Assembly: GCF_022761015.1 (NCBI RefSeq)
Contig: NZ_JAKWJQ010000009.1
Span: forward strand, 89,253 to 153,252
Reading direction: 5' to 3'
Source: Humibacter sp. RRB41
GTDB lineage: Bacteria > Actinomycetota > Actinomycetes > Actinomycetales > Microbacteriaceae
DNA: 64,000 bases
The translations under genes and the position numbers were made by a program. The notes beneath the pieces are model-generated. The model made no database searches and was not told where the DNA came from. It saw only the letters and a list, made by a program, of their open reading frames with translations. This document shows positions 25,496 through 34,792 of the stretch, in pieces. How positions within the stretch are numbered: the stretch's first letter is position 1; every line of letters begins with the position of its first letter.

Positions 25496-27679
25496 CTACA
25501 GGTTGCTGTGTTGGTTCTGGGTGGGACCGCCATCGGCGGTGAGACGGACCAAACGTGCACTCGCGCTCCCCGTGGGATTGTGAATGTCGATTGCTCCGCT
25601 TTCCACATTCCGCACGATCTCCCAGGAGGTCAGCGAACGAGGAAAGATGGTTTCCGCCCGAACGGTCGGGAGGGAGTCGAACATCTCGGCAGGAATCGAG
25701 ACTGAGGGCGACGAGGAGTCTCGGTTCCAGAGAAGAAGCACGCTGTCATCCGGTGTGGCCAACCCAAGGCACACCCACGGGTCGTTCCACCGAGGCAGCC
25801 CGAGCGGCCAAAACGGTGTCGATTCGGGCAATCGTCCTCGCATCGCTTTCGCCACCTGAACGGCGTCTGTCACGAGTTCGATCTGTTCCGGTGTCATCTG
25901 GTCGAGATGACCGGAAAGGAAGAACCGACCCGCCAGACCGGTCACCAAGGTGAAGGCGATCTCTTCGTCTGTCATCGACGGCTGCGGGTAGGCCCAGTTG
26001 GCCGCCTGTTCCGGTAAGACCGTCAGCGGCGCGCTAGCCGCAATCGGCGGATACAGGAGGGGCTCCTGCTGGTCCGAGGTGGACTGCAACTGGAGTCGCG
26101 ACATCATGGCCCAATCGGAGCGCATCGCGCCAGACGCACAGTTCTCCAAGATCAGGTCGGGATGGCGCCCCAGCACACTTTCGAGCCAGTCCAGGTGCGC
26201 TCGGTTGTGCCCGAGAAGCCCGTCGCCAGCGCTGTCAGCGTGCTCGTCGGTTCCCATTCCGGGATTGATGTTGTAGTCGAATTTGAAGTAGCCGATGCCG
26301 AACTCCGTAATCAGCCGATCGATGACGCCGTCCAGATGGGCCCGCGCCGCAGGGTGGCGCAGATCCAGATGGTGGCGATGGTGCTCGACCAGTCGTTCTC
26401 CTGCGAGAGAAAAGAACGCATCACTCGGAAGCTCAGCTACGAGTGGGCTCCTGACACCGACGACCTCCGGCTCGAGCCACAGACCTGGTGTCATTCCGAG
26501 TGCGCGGATGCGATCGATGACCTCGACGAGACCGCGCGGAAATCTGATTGTCGATGGATGCCATTCGCCGACGCTGTCCCACCAGTCACCGTCGTTGTCA
26601 TACCAGCCGGCATCGATGCAGAAGATCTCCGCCCCGACTGTTGCTGCCGCGTCGACCAGCGGTAAAAGCTTCTCGGTGGTTGGGTCGCCGTTCAACGTAT
26701 TCATGTAGTCGTTGAAGATCACCGGCGCCCGCTCCTGATCAGAATGAAGGAGTCGGCTCGCGCGTCGGTAGGAGGTCATGTTCGCGACCACGCCTGCAAA
26801 GCTGCCTGCTACGGCAAAGGCGACCGGAACCGAGGCGAACGACTCGTTCGGCTTAAGGCGTCGCAACCAACCATTGTCCGCATGCGTGGGCCCGGACAAT
26901 GACAGATAATCGCCGACCGTGTCGTGCCCGATCTCCCATCGCCACGCGCCGTTGTGCTCGATCTGCCACATCCAGACCGATTCGCGGCACTGTGCTGATG
27001 CAACGGGCAGATGCTTCCCCGTGGACCATGTACCCGTCGACACAAACGAAAGCTCTCCTCGGGGATTGTGCCCGGTCAACTCCTCCCCCAATGCCGGGAA
27101 GACTGTGTCTGTGACTTCGACCGACTCCCATCGGCTCTCCGCGAGCCAATCGCTGCGACCGTGCACAAGGGACCACGGGTGCATCCGCGAGTCGAAACCG
27201 AGATAGCTGGTGAACGACGGCACAGCGGTCAACACGATCGTCGAGTCACCGGTGTTCAGTACGGTGAGAAACGACCGGACTACGGGCGACGTTCTCGGCC
27301 GGATGAACGTCATCGTGGCCTCAACCCCTGATTCGGGATGCCGGACGGTCAGTTCCAGCCGCAGCTCCGATGCTGACTCGGTCGCTTCGTGTCTCAAGTA
27401 CCGCGCATCTGCCCCAATAGAGGTGTGGGCGAGCCGGTCGCTCGCGGGACGACGACCATACGAAGCGGTGAGCACCTGAATCAGTGGTAGTCCCGCCGCA
27501 AGCTTCAGGTCGACATCACGGCTTCGGACCGCAGAAAGCCACGGCGCCTCACCGGCCCTCCAACTCACCTCGAGCGTGAGCGTCTCATCGCCCCAGGTGA
27601 TGGCCGCTTCAGTTCCTTCCACTTGGCCGACGCGCCGCGTACTCATCGACTCGTCGAGCCGGAGGGAGGTCTCGGTCAT
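25496..27679 (-). CDS. Alpha-galactosidase, glycoside hydrolase family 36
   Basis: A 727-residue enzyme, the usual GH36 length. An N-terminal beta domain (about 1-290) is followed by the TIM barrel. The barrel shows EIFCIDAGWYDNDGDWWDSVGEW, PGLWLEPEVVG, the catalytic nucleophile Asp in GIGYFKFDYNIN, ILENCASGAMRSDWAM, and the acid/base Asp in LQSTSDQQEP. No signal peptide, so it works on imported raffinose-type sugars or melibiose. The ATG at 27679 is preceded by AAGGATG at a good distance. First gene of the operon, directly behind two LacI operators. Confidence 0.93.
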   Translation of the reverse strand: MTETSLRLDESMSTRRVGQVEGTEAAITWGDETLTLEVSWRAGEAPWLSAVRSRDVDLKLAAGLPLIQVLTASYGRRPASDRLAHTSIGADARYLRHEATESASELRLELTVRHPESGVEATMTFIRPRTSPVVRSFLTVLNTGDSTIVLTAVPSFTSYLGFDSRMHPWSLVHGRSDWLAESRWESVEVTDTVFPALGEELTGHNPRGELSFVSTGTWSTGKHLPVASAQCRESVWMWQIEHNGAWRWEIGHDTVGDYLSLSGPTHADNGWLRRLKPNESFASVPVAFAVAGSFAGVVANMTSYRRASRLLHSDQERAPVIFNDYMNTLNGDPTTEKLLPLVDAAATVGAEIFCIDAGWYDNDGDWWDSVGEWHPSTIRFPRGLVEVIDRIRALGMTPGLWLEPEVVGVRSPLVAELPSDAFFSLAGERLVEHHRHHLDLRHPAARAHLDGVIDRLITEFGIGYFKFDYNINPGMGTDEHADSAGDGLLGHNRAHLDWLESVLGRHPDLILENCASGAMRSDWAMMSRLQLQSTSDQQEPLLYPPIAASAPLTVLPEQAANWAYPQPSMTDEEIAFTLVTGLAGRFFLSGHLDQMTPEQIELVTDAVQVAKAMRGRLPESTPFWPLGLPRWNDPWVCLGLATPDDSVLLLWNRDSSSPSVSIPAEMFDSLPTVRAETIFPRSLTSWEIVRNVESGAIDIHNPTGSASARLVRLTADGGPTQNQHSNL

Positions 27680-27712
27680 CTTCATCCTTGAAGGTCGCAG
27701 CGGAAGGAGTTT

Positions 27713-27726
27713 TGATAGCGGTTTCA
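27713..27726. promoter_or_regulatory. LacI-type operator TGATAGCGGTTTCA
   Basis: A LacI-family 14-mer (TGaNANCGNTNNCA pattern), 34 bp before the GH36 start. Its near-inverse copy lies at 27746-27759, centre to centre 33 bp, about three helical turns, allowing two dimers on one DNA face or a small loop over the promoter. Confidence 0.72.
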
Positions 27727-27745
27727 GACTATACATGATCATTCT

Positions 27746-27759
27746 TGTAACCGCTATCA
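27746..27759. promoter_or_regulatory. LacI-type operator TGTAACCGCTATCA (inverse copy)
   Basis: Read on the other strand this is TGATAGCGGTTACA, identical to the first site except for one base in the right arm. The AT-rich stretch between the two sites (with TATAGT on the minus strand) is the probable promoter. Confidence 0.72.
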
Positions 27760-28078
27760 GAACTCCAATGCTCACAACCGAAGATCGTGTCAACACGCTC
27801 CCGTTCCCTCGACGGGACGGTTGGACCGCGGAAGATGACCCGGATTTCCGCAGATTTTCGTGCCTACACACCTCATTGACCGTCGACATCCGCGGTCAGC
27901 ATCGGCTATCGCCCATCGCGGAGTCGCACCAACCGCTGGCCCATGTTGAAGCCGCCGTCAGACGGCTGGTGCTCCCTCCGATAGCGCTTTCAGGTGCGAG
28001 AGCGTCTGTGATCGACCAATACGAAGGAGAGCGCGCAAGCCTTCATGACGATGGAGAACAGCGCGAGCCGTCGCATAG
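27760..28078. other. Gap without recognisable gene
   Basis: Between the LacI operators and the M20 remnant no reading frame has a family signature or a convincing ribosome site on either strand. It may be decayed sequence belonging to whatever the M20 fragment was part of. Confidence 0.5.
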
Positions 28079-28345
28079 TTGGTGGGATCTGCTGGACTCG
28101 CACATGCGGGCCCCACCTTCGACACGTCGTCGAACCCGCACGAGAACATCACCATCGGTCCGGCGCTCGCCGAGCTGTACAAGGACCTGCACAGGCATCC
28201 TGAGTCGGGTTCCAAGAGAGCCGAACCTCATCGATCGTCGCCGATCGCCTGGGCAGGCTCGGTTACAAGGTGACGACCGGTCTCGGAAAGACCGGTGTCG
28301 CCGGCGATCTGAAGAACGGGTTCGTACTGCAGGCTCGGCGCCGCG
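28079..28345 (+). pseudogene. M20 family peptidase/amidohydrolase, N-terminal frameshifted remnant
   Basis: From 28079 the first frame reads NITIGPALAELYKDLHRHPE, the classic N-terminal helix of M20 aminoacylase/hippurate hydrolase proteins. After about 28215 the homology jumps to another frame, reading RTSSIVADRLGRLGYKVTT and then GLGKTGVAGDLKNG, again the next expected family block. The metal-binding core that should follow is absent, replaced by the small membrane-protein gene on the other strand. This is a truncated, frameshifted relic. There is no start codon other than TTG and no operon context. Confidence 0.75.
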
Positions 28346-28573
28346 CTAGTCCCCGGCGAGCTGCTGCACGATGCTGCCGACCGGTCCGCCCCAGATCAAG
28401 GCGGCGACACCGAAGACCAGTGCCGCGGCGACGCCGGTGACGACCAGCCCTCCGAGCAGTATCAGCAGCATCCGCAGCAGAGTCGCCGTTCTTCCCCGCG
28501 GCGTGCCGGCGTCATCGCCCCCACCGTCGACGCTGCCATCGAACAGATTCCTCGTGAAGGTGATGACACTCAT
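28346..28573 (-). CDS. Small hypothetical membrane protein
   Basis: A 75-residue frame from ATG 28573. The first half is polar with a Gly/Asp-rich run (DGSVDGGGDDAGTPRGR). The second half is one long or two short hydrophobic helices (LLRMLLILLGGLVVTGVAAALVFGVAALIWGG) ending VGSIVQQLAGD. The amino-acid pattern is protein-like, but the ribosome site is weak and no family is recognised. It follows the teichoic-acid gene pair with about 180 bp between. Confidence 0.4.
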   Translation of the reverse strand: MSVITFTRNLFDGSVDGGGDDAGTPRGRTATLLRMLLILLGGLVVTGVAAALVFGVAALIWGGPVGSIVQQLAGD

Positions 28574-28754
28574 GCCGCCCCCGGATGCCTCGAACCGAAC
28601 TGATACTGGCGAGCACCGTTGTTCCCCGAACTCAGTGTGCGTTCCGATCGCCGAGCACAGGATCGGAATCGGCTGAGGGCGCTCGAAGACGTTCGTTGCG
28701 GTTCCGTGATGCGGCGGGTGCGGCGCACGTAGAGCGGGACGCTCAAGCGACACG

Positions 28755-31379
28755 CTACTCCGGCAGAAGCTCCGGGAGCTTGCGGTCTTCGTACGGGCGG
28801 TGGAGGTCTTCGATCGCCGTGACGGTGCGCTCGCGGTTACGGCCATCGCGGTACGGGAATGTCGACTTCATTCGGTCGACATACTCCTGAGGAACCTCCG
28901 TAAGCAGATCGAGAACGGCGTGGTGCGTTTCCTGCACCGTGTGGGCGACAGGACCGAAGCCGTCCCGGACGTGGTCGAAGTATCCGGCCCGCGCGTGATT
29001 GGCACCGTTGTAATAGGTATCGCGGTCGAACTGGAAATATACGGTCGGGCGGAGCAGAAAGGCCTCGTTGAACGTCATGGATGAGTAGTCCGTGACCATG
29101 AGGGCGGCACGTGCGAAGTATTCCTGAACGTCGTGGCCCTCGAACCGCAGCGTGAGCACAGACGCGGGAAGGCCGAGTTGGTGTACCGCCGCCTGAAGGT
29201 TGGGATGCATTAGGAGCGCGACGCGCTTGCCGCGCTTTTCGACTTCAGAGATGAAGGTCGGGTCGGCAAAGAATGCCGACCACTGCCTGGCGAACTCGGA
29301 GGTCGCGAAATCATCGACGATCTCGCGACGAGCCTTCCCTGGCCCGAGCGGTTTGTTGAGAAGTTCGCGCCAGGTCGGAGCTACCAGGACAAGGTCCCGC
29401 TTCTCTGGGAGATACTGAGCCCCGATCTGGTGGAGGCGATCGAACCGCGTGAGACCGACCATCTTGGTTTCGAACGACGTGAATTTGTAGGCCGTCCGGT
29501 CCCCAGTAACAGAGACGGTCTCTGCAGGAGTGCTTGTGACGAAGAGCTCGAATCTCTTCGTGTTCATCCACCGTGAGATATCGTCTCGCATTACTCCGTG
29601 TTGGAGGAATGTGACGGTCCAGCTCTCCCAGTAGCGCCGGAGGCTCCTGGGCCGAATCACGTCCTGGTCCGGATGAGACACGATGAGGTTGACGCAGTGG
29701 CGCATGAGCACTTTCCACTGCGGCGACTCGTACGCAATTAGCCGGCTCCCGTATCCGTCAAGCACGAGTCGTTGCCAGTCGGGGCATCCCTTCGCAAGGA
29801 CGAACCATGCATTGACGTCCGGGCGGTGCTGCCGCAGGTAGCGAAAGAGATGTTCGGCGTTGTCGTTGGCGTCGGTCGGCCGGTCCATGAGCACCCATGC
29901 GTCATGGAATCTCCTTGCGGCAAGTCCCGTTCTAGCGGCGTCGTCGATCACGCTGTAGGCGTTTTGGCCACGCGTGCGCCACACGGTGGCAATCGGTGAA
30001 GAGACAGTCCTCCCAAAGTCAGTCAATAGTCGGGACGCTCCAACGGGTCGGAGAGCTCCCGACACGCGGGGGGAAGCCTCGATCGATGTCGGCTGAGCGC
30101 CGGGCGTCGACGTGCGTATCGGAATAGGCCGCCCTTCAACGTTGAGGCGGATCTCGCCGCGTCCTGTCGTCCAAATCATTTGCGTGAAGAGGAGGTCGTG
30201 GTCGAAGTAACGCAGCGCCTGCACCTTCTGAGCGACGGGAGCGCGGTTCCCGCCATCAACCACAAGTTGGAACCGCGGCTCGTCGTGAGTAAAGCGGTAG
30301 AGAACTCTCGTCGAAGATGAGCGCTGATGCGGGGAGTATGCGACAGCGAATGGCGTGGTGTAGTGCTCATCCCGCAGGGAGTACGCAAGGATCTCGCGGA
30401 TCTCCATCTTGATCGGCCTGACGTCGAAGGCCATCACCACCTGCGGGTCTAGGTAGGCCGCGATCCTACGTAACAGTGACACGAACTGCTCGGCCAGCTC
30501 GCCATGCGCGGCCCCTGGGCCTCCCGTCATTTTCTCGTCTTCAGTGAAGTACCACGACAGCTCATAGACGATGAGGGCCTGCAACCATTCGGGCACACGG
30601 TCGGTGAGTGTGATCGCCTCCTGGAGAACGCCGAGGTAGCCATATCTCGGCACGTCGAGGTAGTGGCCTGGATGACTGCGCTTCGTGTCGAGCGTGCTCG
30701 TACCGTCGTTGCGCTTGCGATAGTGGTAGTGGGCGCTTGCCAGAAAGCCGATCGACGGGGCAACACTGCGCAGAAGATAACGAGCACAGAAATGCCCGTC
30801 CTCGAAGTTGGGCTGAACGCGCCGATCGAAAACGAGTTCTGACCGGGTGATGGTCGAAAGCCGCATGAACGCGGCCGGGGCGCTTCCGTGAAAATACCGC
30901 GAGGATCCCTCGAGGTCGATCAACCGATCGTCAAGGAAGTGCTTGGCAAGAGGGTGCGTGTGGGTCCTCGCTCCTGTCGCCTCCGACCAGATGAGGCGGT
31001 TGGTTGCGATCATCGAGACGGTTGGCCACGCCGCGATCGCAGTATCGACGCGCTCGAGATAATCAGGGGCAACAGTGTCGTCCGGATCGGGGAAGGTCAC
31101 CCATTCGCCTCGCGCAACGGTGAGACCCAGGTTGCGCGCAGAACCCTGTCCACCGTTCTCCTTGGACAGCACACGGACGAGCCCCGTCCGTCGCTGGGCC
31201 CACTGCTCGAGCATCCGAAGCGAGTCATCTGTGGACCCGTCGTCCACGGCAATGACCTCGACGCGGTTGAGGTCGAAGGTCTGCGCCTCGATGGACGCTA
31301 TGAAGTCGGGCAGGAATCGCTCGACGTTGTAGACCGCCGTGATGATCGAGAACCGAACCTGGGCGTGCGTGGTACTCAG
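28755..31379 (-). CDS. GT2 glycosyltransferase fused to CDP-glycerol glycerophosphotransferase (copy B, CTG start)
   Basis: An 874-residue fusion. Residues about 8-330 are a GT2 domain (FSIITAVYNVERFLPDFIAS, then the nucleotide-binding VDDGSTDDS). About 480-874 is a Glyphos_transf (TagF/TagB) domain with FLQHGVMRDDISRWMNTK, the HPN motif and VTDYSSMTFNEAFLLRP. It would polymerise glycerol-phosphate in wall teichoic acid with sugar decoration. Without upstream extension the GT2 fold would lack its first strand and helix. The only in-frame start supplying it is CTG at 31379, which has AGGAG 5 nt upstream and overlaps the previous stop as CTGA. No ATG, GTG or TTG exists between that point and the VDDGSTDDS motif. 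Confidence 0.85.
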   Translation of the reverse strand: MSTTHAQVRFSIITAVYNVERFLPDFIASIEAQTFDLNRVEVIAVDDGSTDDSLRMLEQWAQRRTGLVRVLSKENGGQGSARNLGLTVARGEWVTFPDPDDTVAPDYLERVDTAIAAWPTVSMIATNRLIWSEATGARTHTHPLAKHFLDDRLIDLEGSSRYFHGSAPAAFMRLSTITRSELVFDRRVQPNFEDGHFCARYLLRSVAPSIGFLASAHYHYRKRNDGTSTLDTKRSHPGHYLDVPRYGYLGVLQEAITLTDRVPEWLQALIVYELSWYFTEDEKMTGGPGAAHGELAEQFVSLLRRIAAYLDPQVVMAFDVRPIKMEIREILAYSLRDEHYTTPFAVAYSPHQRSSSTRVLYRFTHDEPRFQLVVDGGNRAPVAQKVQALRYFDHDLLFTQMIWTTGRGEIRLNVEGRPIPIRTSTPGAQPTSIEASPRVSGALRPVGASRLLTDFGRTVSSPIATVWRTRGQNAYSVIDDAARTGLAARRFHDAWVLMDRPTDANDNAEHLFRYLRQHRPDVNAWFVLAKGCPDWQRLVLDGYGSRLIAYESPQWKVLMRHCVNLIVSHPDQDVIRPRSLRRYWESWTVTFLQHGVMRDDISRWMNTKRFELFVTSTPAETVSVTGDRTAYKFTSFETKMVGLTRFDRLHQIGAQYLPEKRDLVLVAPTWRELLNKPLGPGKARREIVDDFATSEFARQWSAFFADPTFISEVEKRGKRVALLMHPNLQAAVHQLGLPASVLTLRFEGHDVQEYFARAALMVTDYSSMTFNEAFLLRPTVYFQFDRDTYYNGANHARAGYFDHVRDGFGPVAHTVQETHHAVLDLLTEVPQEYVDRMKSTFPYRDGRNRERTVTAIEDLHRPYEDRKLPELLPE

Positions 31380-34009
31380 CGTGACTCCTGTGGCTCTGCG
31401 ATGGGTTTGGGGAGGTGGTGTGGAAGGCGGTGGGCGACGATAGCGTCGACAACACGCTCGCAGGCGCGACCGTCCCGGCGAGGGAACGTAGTGCTGATTC
31501 TCGACGCATACGGCTCGGCCGGATGCTTGCCGGACTCGATCAGGCGGATCAGATCGACCTCCGCGTCGCTAAGGGTGGTGCAGACAGGGCCGAAGCCCTC
31601 GGTCTCGTAGTCGAAGTAGCCCTTGCGATAGGCGTGCTCACCGTTGAAGAACGAGTCTCGATCGAACTGGAAGTACAAGACGGGGCGGTCGACGAGCGCG
31701 GCCTCGAATGCGTTCGACGAATAGTCCGTGACGACGTGTGACGCGTGTGCGAGCACCTCTTGAACGTCATTGTCGGAGTAGTTGAGAATCCGCACTCCGG
31801 GGGGCAGAAGCTCGGATGCGAGATGTGGGGTCATGTTCGGGTGCGGCATGAAGATGATGTCGAGCCCGGCCCGATGCGCTGCGTCCACGACCCCAGCGGA
31901 CCCGATCAGACCCATCCAGTTGCGCACGTACTCGCTGTCCCAGAAGTCGGCCTTGGTCACGCGGCGATTCCCGTTCCCGACCGCGTCGCCGAGCAGTTCG
32001 CGGCGCCAGGTTGGCATGAAGACCAGCGACCGACGGTCGTCGTCAGAGACGTCGCTCGCGGCTCGGAGTAACGCGTCGTGGCGCGGGAATCCGGTAAGGG
32101 CGACTTCCCGCCCAGTCCACACATACGGAGTACCGTCCCCGACGAACGATTCGTACTCGCGCGGGGTCGCGGCGATCACCGTGCTGACGGGCTTGGTGTT
32201 CACCCAGCGGCTGAGGTCGTCCTTCGTGATGCCGTGCTGGAGCCACGTGAACCGCCACGGATGTGGGCGCAGCCAGAACACCACCGGCGGGCTGACGATG
32301 TAATGGTCGATCTGCGAGGAAATCAGTTCTCGACAATGAGCGAGCGCCACGGCATGGGCCACGCTGTTGTGAGCAATGAGACGGAACCCCTCGGCGTTGA
32401 GGCGCGCCCAGTCCACCGAGTCGCGATTGAGTACGAACCACGCGTTGATCTCCGGGCGGTTCTGCCTGAGGTGCCGGTACAGGTGCTCGGCATTGTCGTG
32501 CGCTTGGTCATCGCGATCGATCAGCAGCCAGCAGTTGCGGAACTTCGCCCTGCCCGGAACGAACCGTGCGAGGAAGGGCAGACCGTTGCCCTTGGACAGG
32601 ACCGAGATATCAGCCTGAACGACGAGCTGCAAGAGCTTGGGTCGGTCGTGAAGCACGAGCTGGAGACCAAGTTTCGCGGCGTCGAGGAGGCGCCGAAAAG
32701 CACCGCTGTGCGGGCTGTACTGCCTGACGATGCCGTCCCTTGCTACGCTCCGCAGCCGGATCGGCACCTCGCCGCGGGTTGCCGCCACCGAGCCGACTCC
32801 GGGGAGCCAAGAGACCACCTCGGCCAGTACAGTGCGCCCCAGGTAGGTGACACCGCGCTGCTTGGTGTACGCGGGAATAGCCGGCTCTCCGTCAACAGCG
32901 ACGTTGATCGGGTCGGAGCCGCCCGCTATCTCGAAGTACGAAACCTTGGTGAGCTGCTGCTCGGCGTCCTTCCGAATCGTGCGGATCTCGGGGGGTGACG
33001 GCAACTCACCCTTGAGTGTGAGCAGGACGGCGCGGATCTCGTCGGAGAGGTGGGCGACGCGGTAGCTCGTGAGCGTCTCGGAGTCGATGTACCCGAGAAC
33101 CTCCGTTACGAGGGCGTAGAACCGGTCGGACTGCGCATCAGTGAGCAGGGACGTCTGGGAATGTATCTGGATGTCCTTGCGGAAGTACCAACTGAGGTCG
33201 TACACGATGGCGTACTGCAGCCACCGCGGAACGACGCCCGCGACGGGCCGCTGGAGCAGCGGAAGGTAGCCGTACCGAAGCACGTCGTCGTACTTGGCCG
33301 GATCGGCCCAACTGTCGTTCGTCAGCGATCCGGAGACTGCCCGGCGCCGGTAGTGGTACTTCGCGCGCGGTAGAACCGCGATGTGCGGGTCGGATGCGTC
33401 GAGGAGTACGTGCGCGATGAACGCGGCGTCCTCGAAGTTGGGTCTGACCCGAGGATCGAACCGCCTGCTGGTGCGCTCGAGTTCACCGCGCCGAAAGAAG
33501 GTGCTGTTCGCGTGGAGCTGCACGGTCTGGGGTTCGGAATCAAGGCGAATGACGCGCGTGTCGTGCGCGAACTTGCCGCGAAGCGGGTGGCTATCGGTCA
33601 CGGTGCCGCTCGCGTCGTCGAGCATCTGCAGGTTGGTCGCGACAATGGTCGCCGTCTCCGCCTGACGCGATCGGAGGAACGCGGACGCCCTTGCCAAGTA
33701 TCCAGGGCCGATCACGTCATCGGCGTCCGGAAAGGATATCCAGGTGCCGGCCGCCACCCGCATCCCTGCATTCCGCGCCGCAGAGGGTCCCGCGTTCTCC
33801 TGCTCGAGTACCGCGATCCGATGCCGAGATCTCTCGCGCCACTCGTGACCGATCCGCCCAGTCGCATCCGTCGAGCCGTCGTTGACGAGGACGACTTCGA
33901 CGTCGTCGGTCAGCTGAGATTCCACCGAGGCGATGAAGTCCGGCAGGTATCGCTCTACGTTGTAGCTCGGCACCACGAGGGATATGCGCGGCGTATCGGG
34001 GGCGGTCAT
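31376..34009 (-). CDS. GT2 glycosyltransferase fused to CDP-glycerol glycerophosphotransferase (copy A)
   Basis: An 877-residue paralogue of the following gene with the same order: GT2 (RISLVVPSYNVERYLPDFIAS, VNDGSTDATG, about 8-330), a linker, then the glycerophosphotransferase domain (TWLQHGITKDDLSRWVNTK, FMPHPNMT, VTDYSSNAFEAALVDRPVLY). Tandem duplication followed by divergence is evident. The ATG at 34009 starts directly at the GT2 fold; a longer frame upstream has no support. Acts at the inner face of the membrane on lipid-linked teichoic-acid precursors. Confidence 0.88.
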   Translation of the reverse strand: MTAPDTPRISLVVPSYNVERYLPDFIASVESQLTDDVEVVLVNDGSTDATGRIGHEWRERSRHRIAVLEQENAGPSAARNAGMRVAAGTWISFPDADDVIGPGYLARASAFLRSRQAETATIVATNLQMLDDASGTVTDSHPLRGKFAHDTRVIRLDSEPQTVQLHANSTFFRRGELERTSRRFDPRVRPNFEDAAFIAHVLLDASDPHIAVLPRAKYHYRRRAVSGSLTNDSWADPAKYDDVLRYGYLPLLQRPVAGVVPRWLQYAIVYDLSWYFRKDIQIHSQTSLLTDAQSDRFYALVTEVLGYIDSETLTSYRVAHLSDEIRAVLLTLKGELPSPPEIRTIRKDAEQQLTKVSYFEIAGGSDPINVAVDGEPAIPAYTKQRGVTYLGRTVLAEVVSWLPGVGSVAATRGEVPIRLRSVARDGIVRQYSPHSGAFRRLLDAAKLGLQLVLHDRPKLLQLVVQADISVLSKGNGLPFLARFVPGRAKFRNCWLLIDRDDQAHDNAEHLYRHLRQNRPEINAWFVLNRDSVDWARLNAEGFRLIAHNSVAHAVALAHCRELISSQIDHYIVSPPVVFWLRPHPWRFTWLQHGITKDDLSRWVNTKPVSTVIAATPREYESFVGDGTPYVWTGREVALTGFPRHDALLRAASDVSDDDRRSLVFMPTWRRELLGDAVGNGNRRVTKADFWDSEYVRNWMGLIGSAGVVDAAHRAGLDIIFMPHPNMTPHLASELLPPGVRILNYSDNDVQEVLAHASHVVTDYSSNAFEAALVDRPVLYFQFDRDSFFNGEHAYRKGYFDYETEGFGPVCTTLSDAEVDLIRLIESGKHPAEPYASRISTTFPRRDGRACERVVDAIVAHRLPHHLPKPIAEPQESR

Positions 34010-34439
34010 GTTGTGTGGTCCAAAGGTGCGGAGTCGGGTCAACCTTGATGTTAGACGGGAGTATGGATAGGAAATGTTCAGATGACTACTGTTGACATCC
34101 CCCAAAAGACGGGGTGCTCGCCGGTTGCGATGGGCGGGACTACGAGGCCGCGCCCCGGTCAGGCGAGGGTGTGCATCACAGCGCCACCGGGACACCGATG
34201 CCGCGAAACTCCAGCATTTGTCGGGGCAGATCGTCCTAGTTCAGGTTGGATCGCCCGTCACGCGAGGGAGAAGCGCAGCGGAGCAAGTATCGAAAGCCGG
34301 CCGGCGGCAGAGTTCTCAGCCGCGTTCAAGCAAGCCCTTGACGAACTCAACATCGCCATAACCTGTGCGACCGTTCAGAACGTGACTCTTCAGAACGCGA
34401 CGCGTCAGATCGCCTTCGCCCGCCCCGCCTGGTCGTCGT
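34010..34439. other. Gap without recognisable gene
   Basis: The first part is the promoter region of the teichoic-acid pair (AT-richer, around 34040-34080). After that, 34082-34430 is open on the plus strand but the product has no recognisable fold apart from a short FKQALDELNI stretch that vaguely recalls a transposase integrase core. Codon use is not convincing. I see no gene here. Confidence 0.5.
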
Positions 34440-34778
34440 CGGCCGGAATCGCCAGGATGCCCCGCCAGATCACGAGCGCCTCGAGCCATCGTCGCTCGAG
34501 CTCGGTAAGTGGGCGCACCGACTCATATCCTCGAGCAGCGTTTCCCGCACATGCGCCGGTGTCGGCCGCCAGTCTCTGAAGTGGGTTCCGAGCACCGCCA
34601 GGGAGGCGACGGAAGGCCCCCATCCGATCGCGCAGCCGCGCCGAGGCATCGACAGAGGACCCTGGCCGCAGTCGTCGACCGCGATGTCCCACGACTCTGC
34701 GAGTTCCCGTCTCGGCCAGGCGACGGGAACTTCGTACGTGTCGAAACCGAACGGCGTTGCCGGGCGGCACCGACGCAC
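34440..34778 (-). pseudogene. Possible frameshifted small hypothetical gene
   Basis: On the minus strand a frame from 34778 has strongly coding codon use (FGFDTYEVPVAWPRRELAES, SVASLAVLGTHFRDWRPTPA). Near 34530 coding character moves to the neighbouring frame (RPLTELERRWLEALVIWRG), which ends at 34405-34440. Together they would make about 115 residues. No family is recognised. It may be a decayed gene or a single-base error. Confidence 0.3.
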
Positions 34779-34792
34779 ATAGGGTGCTGGTC

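Noticed and set aside
34082..34430. A transposase fragment, suggested by FKQALDELNI
   Set aside because: Only about ten residues resemble an integrase core; no DDE residues, terminal repeats or target duplication are visible.
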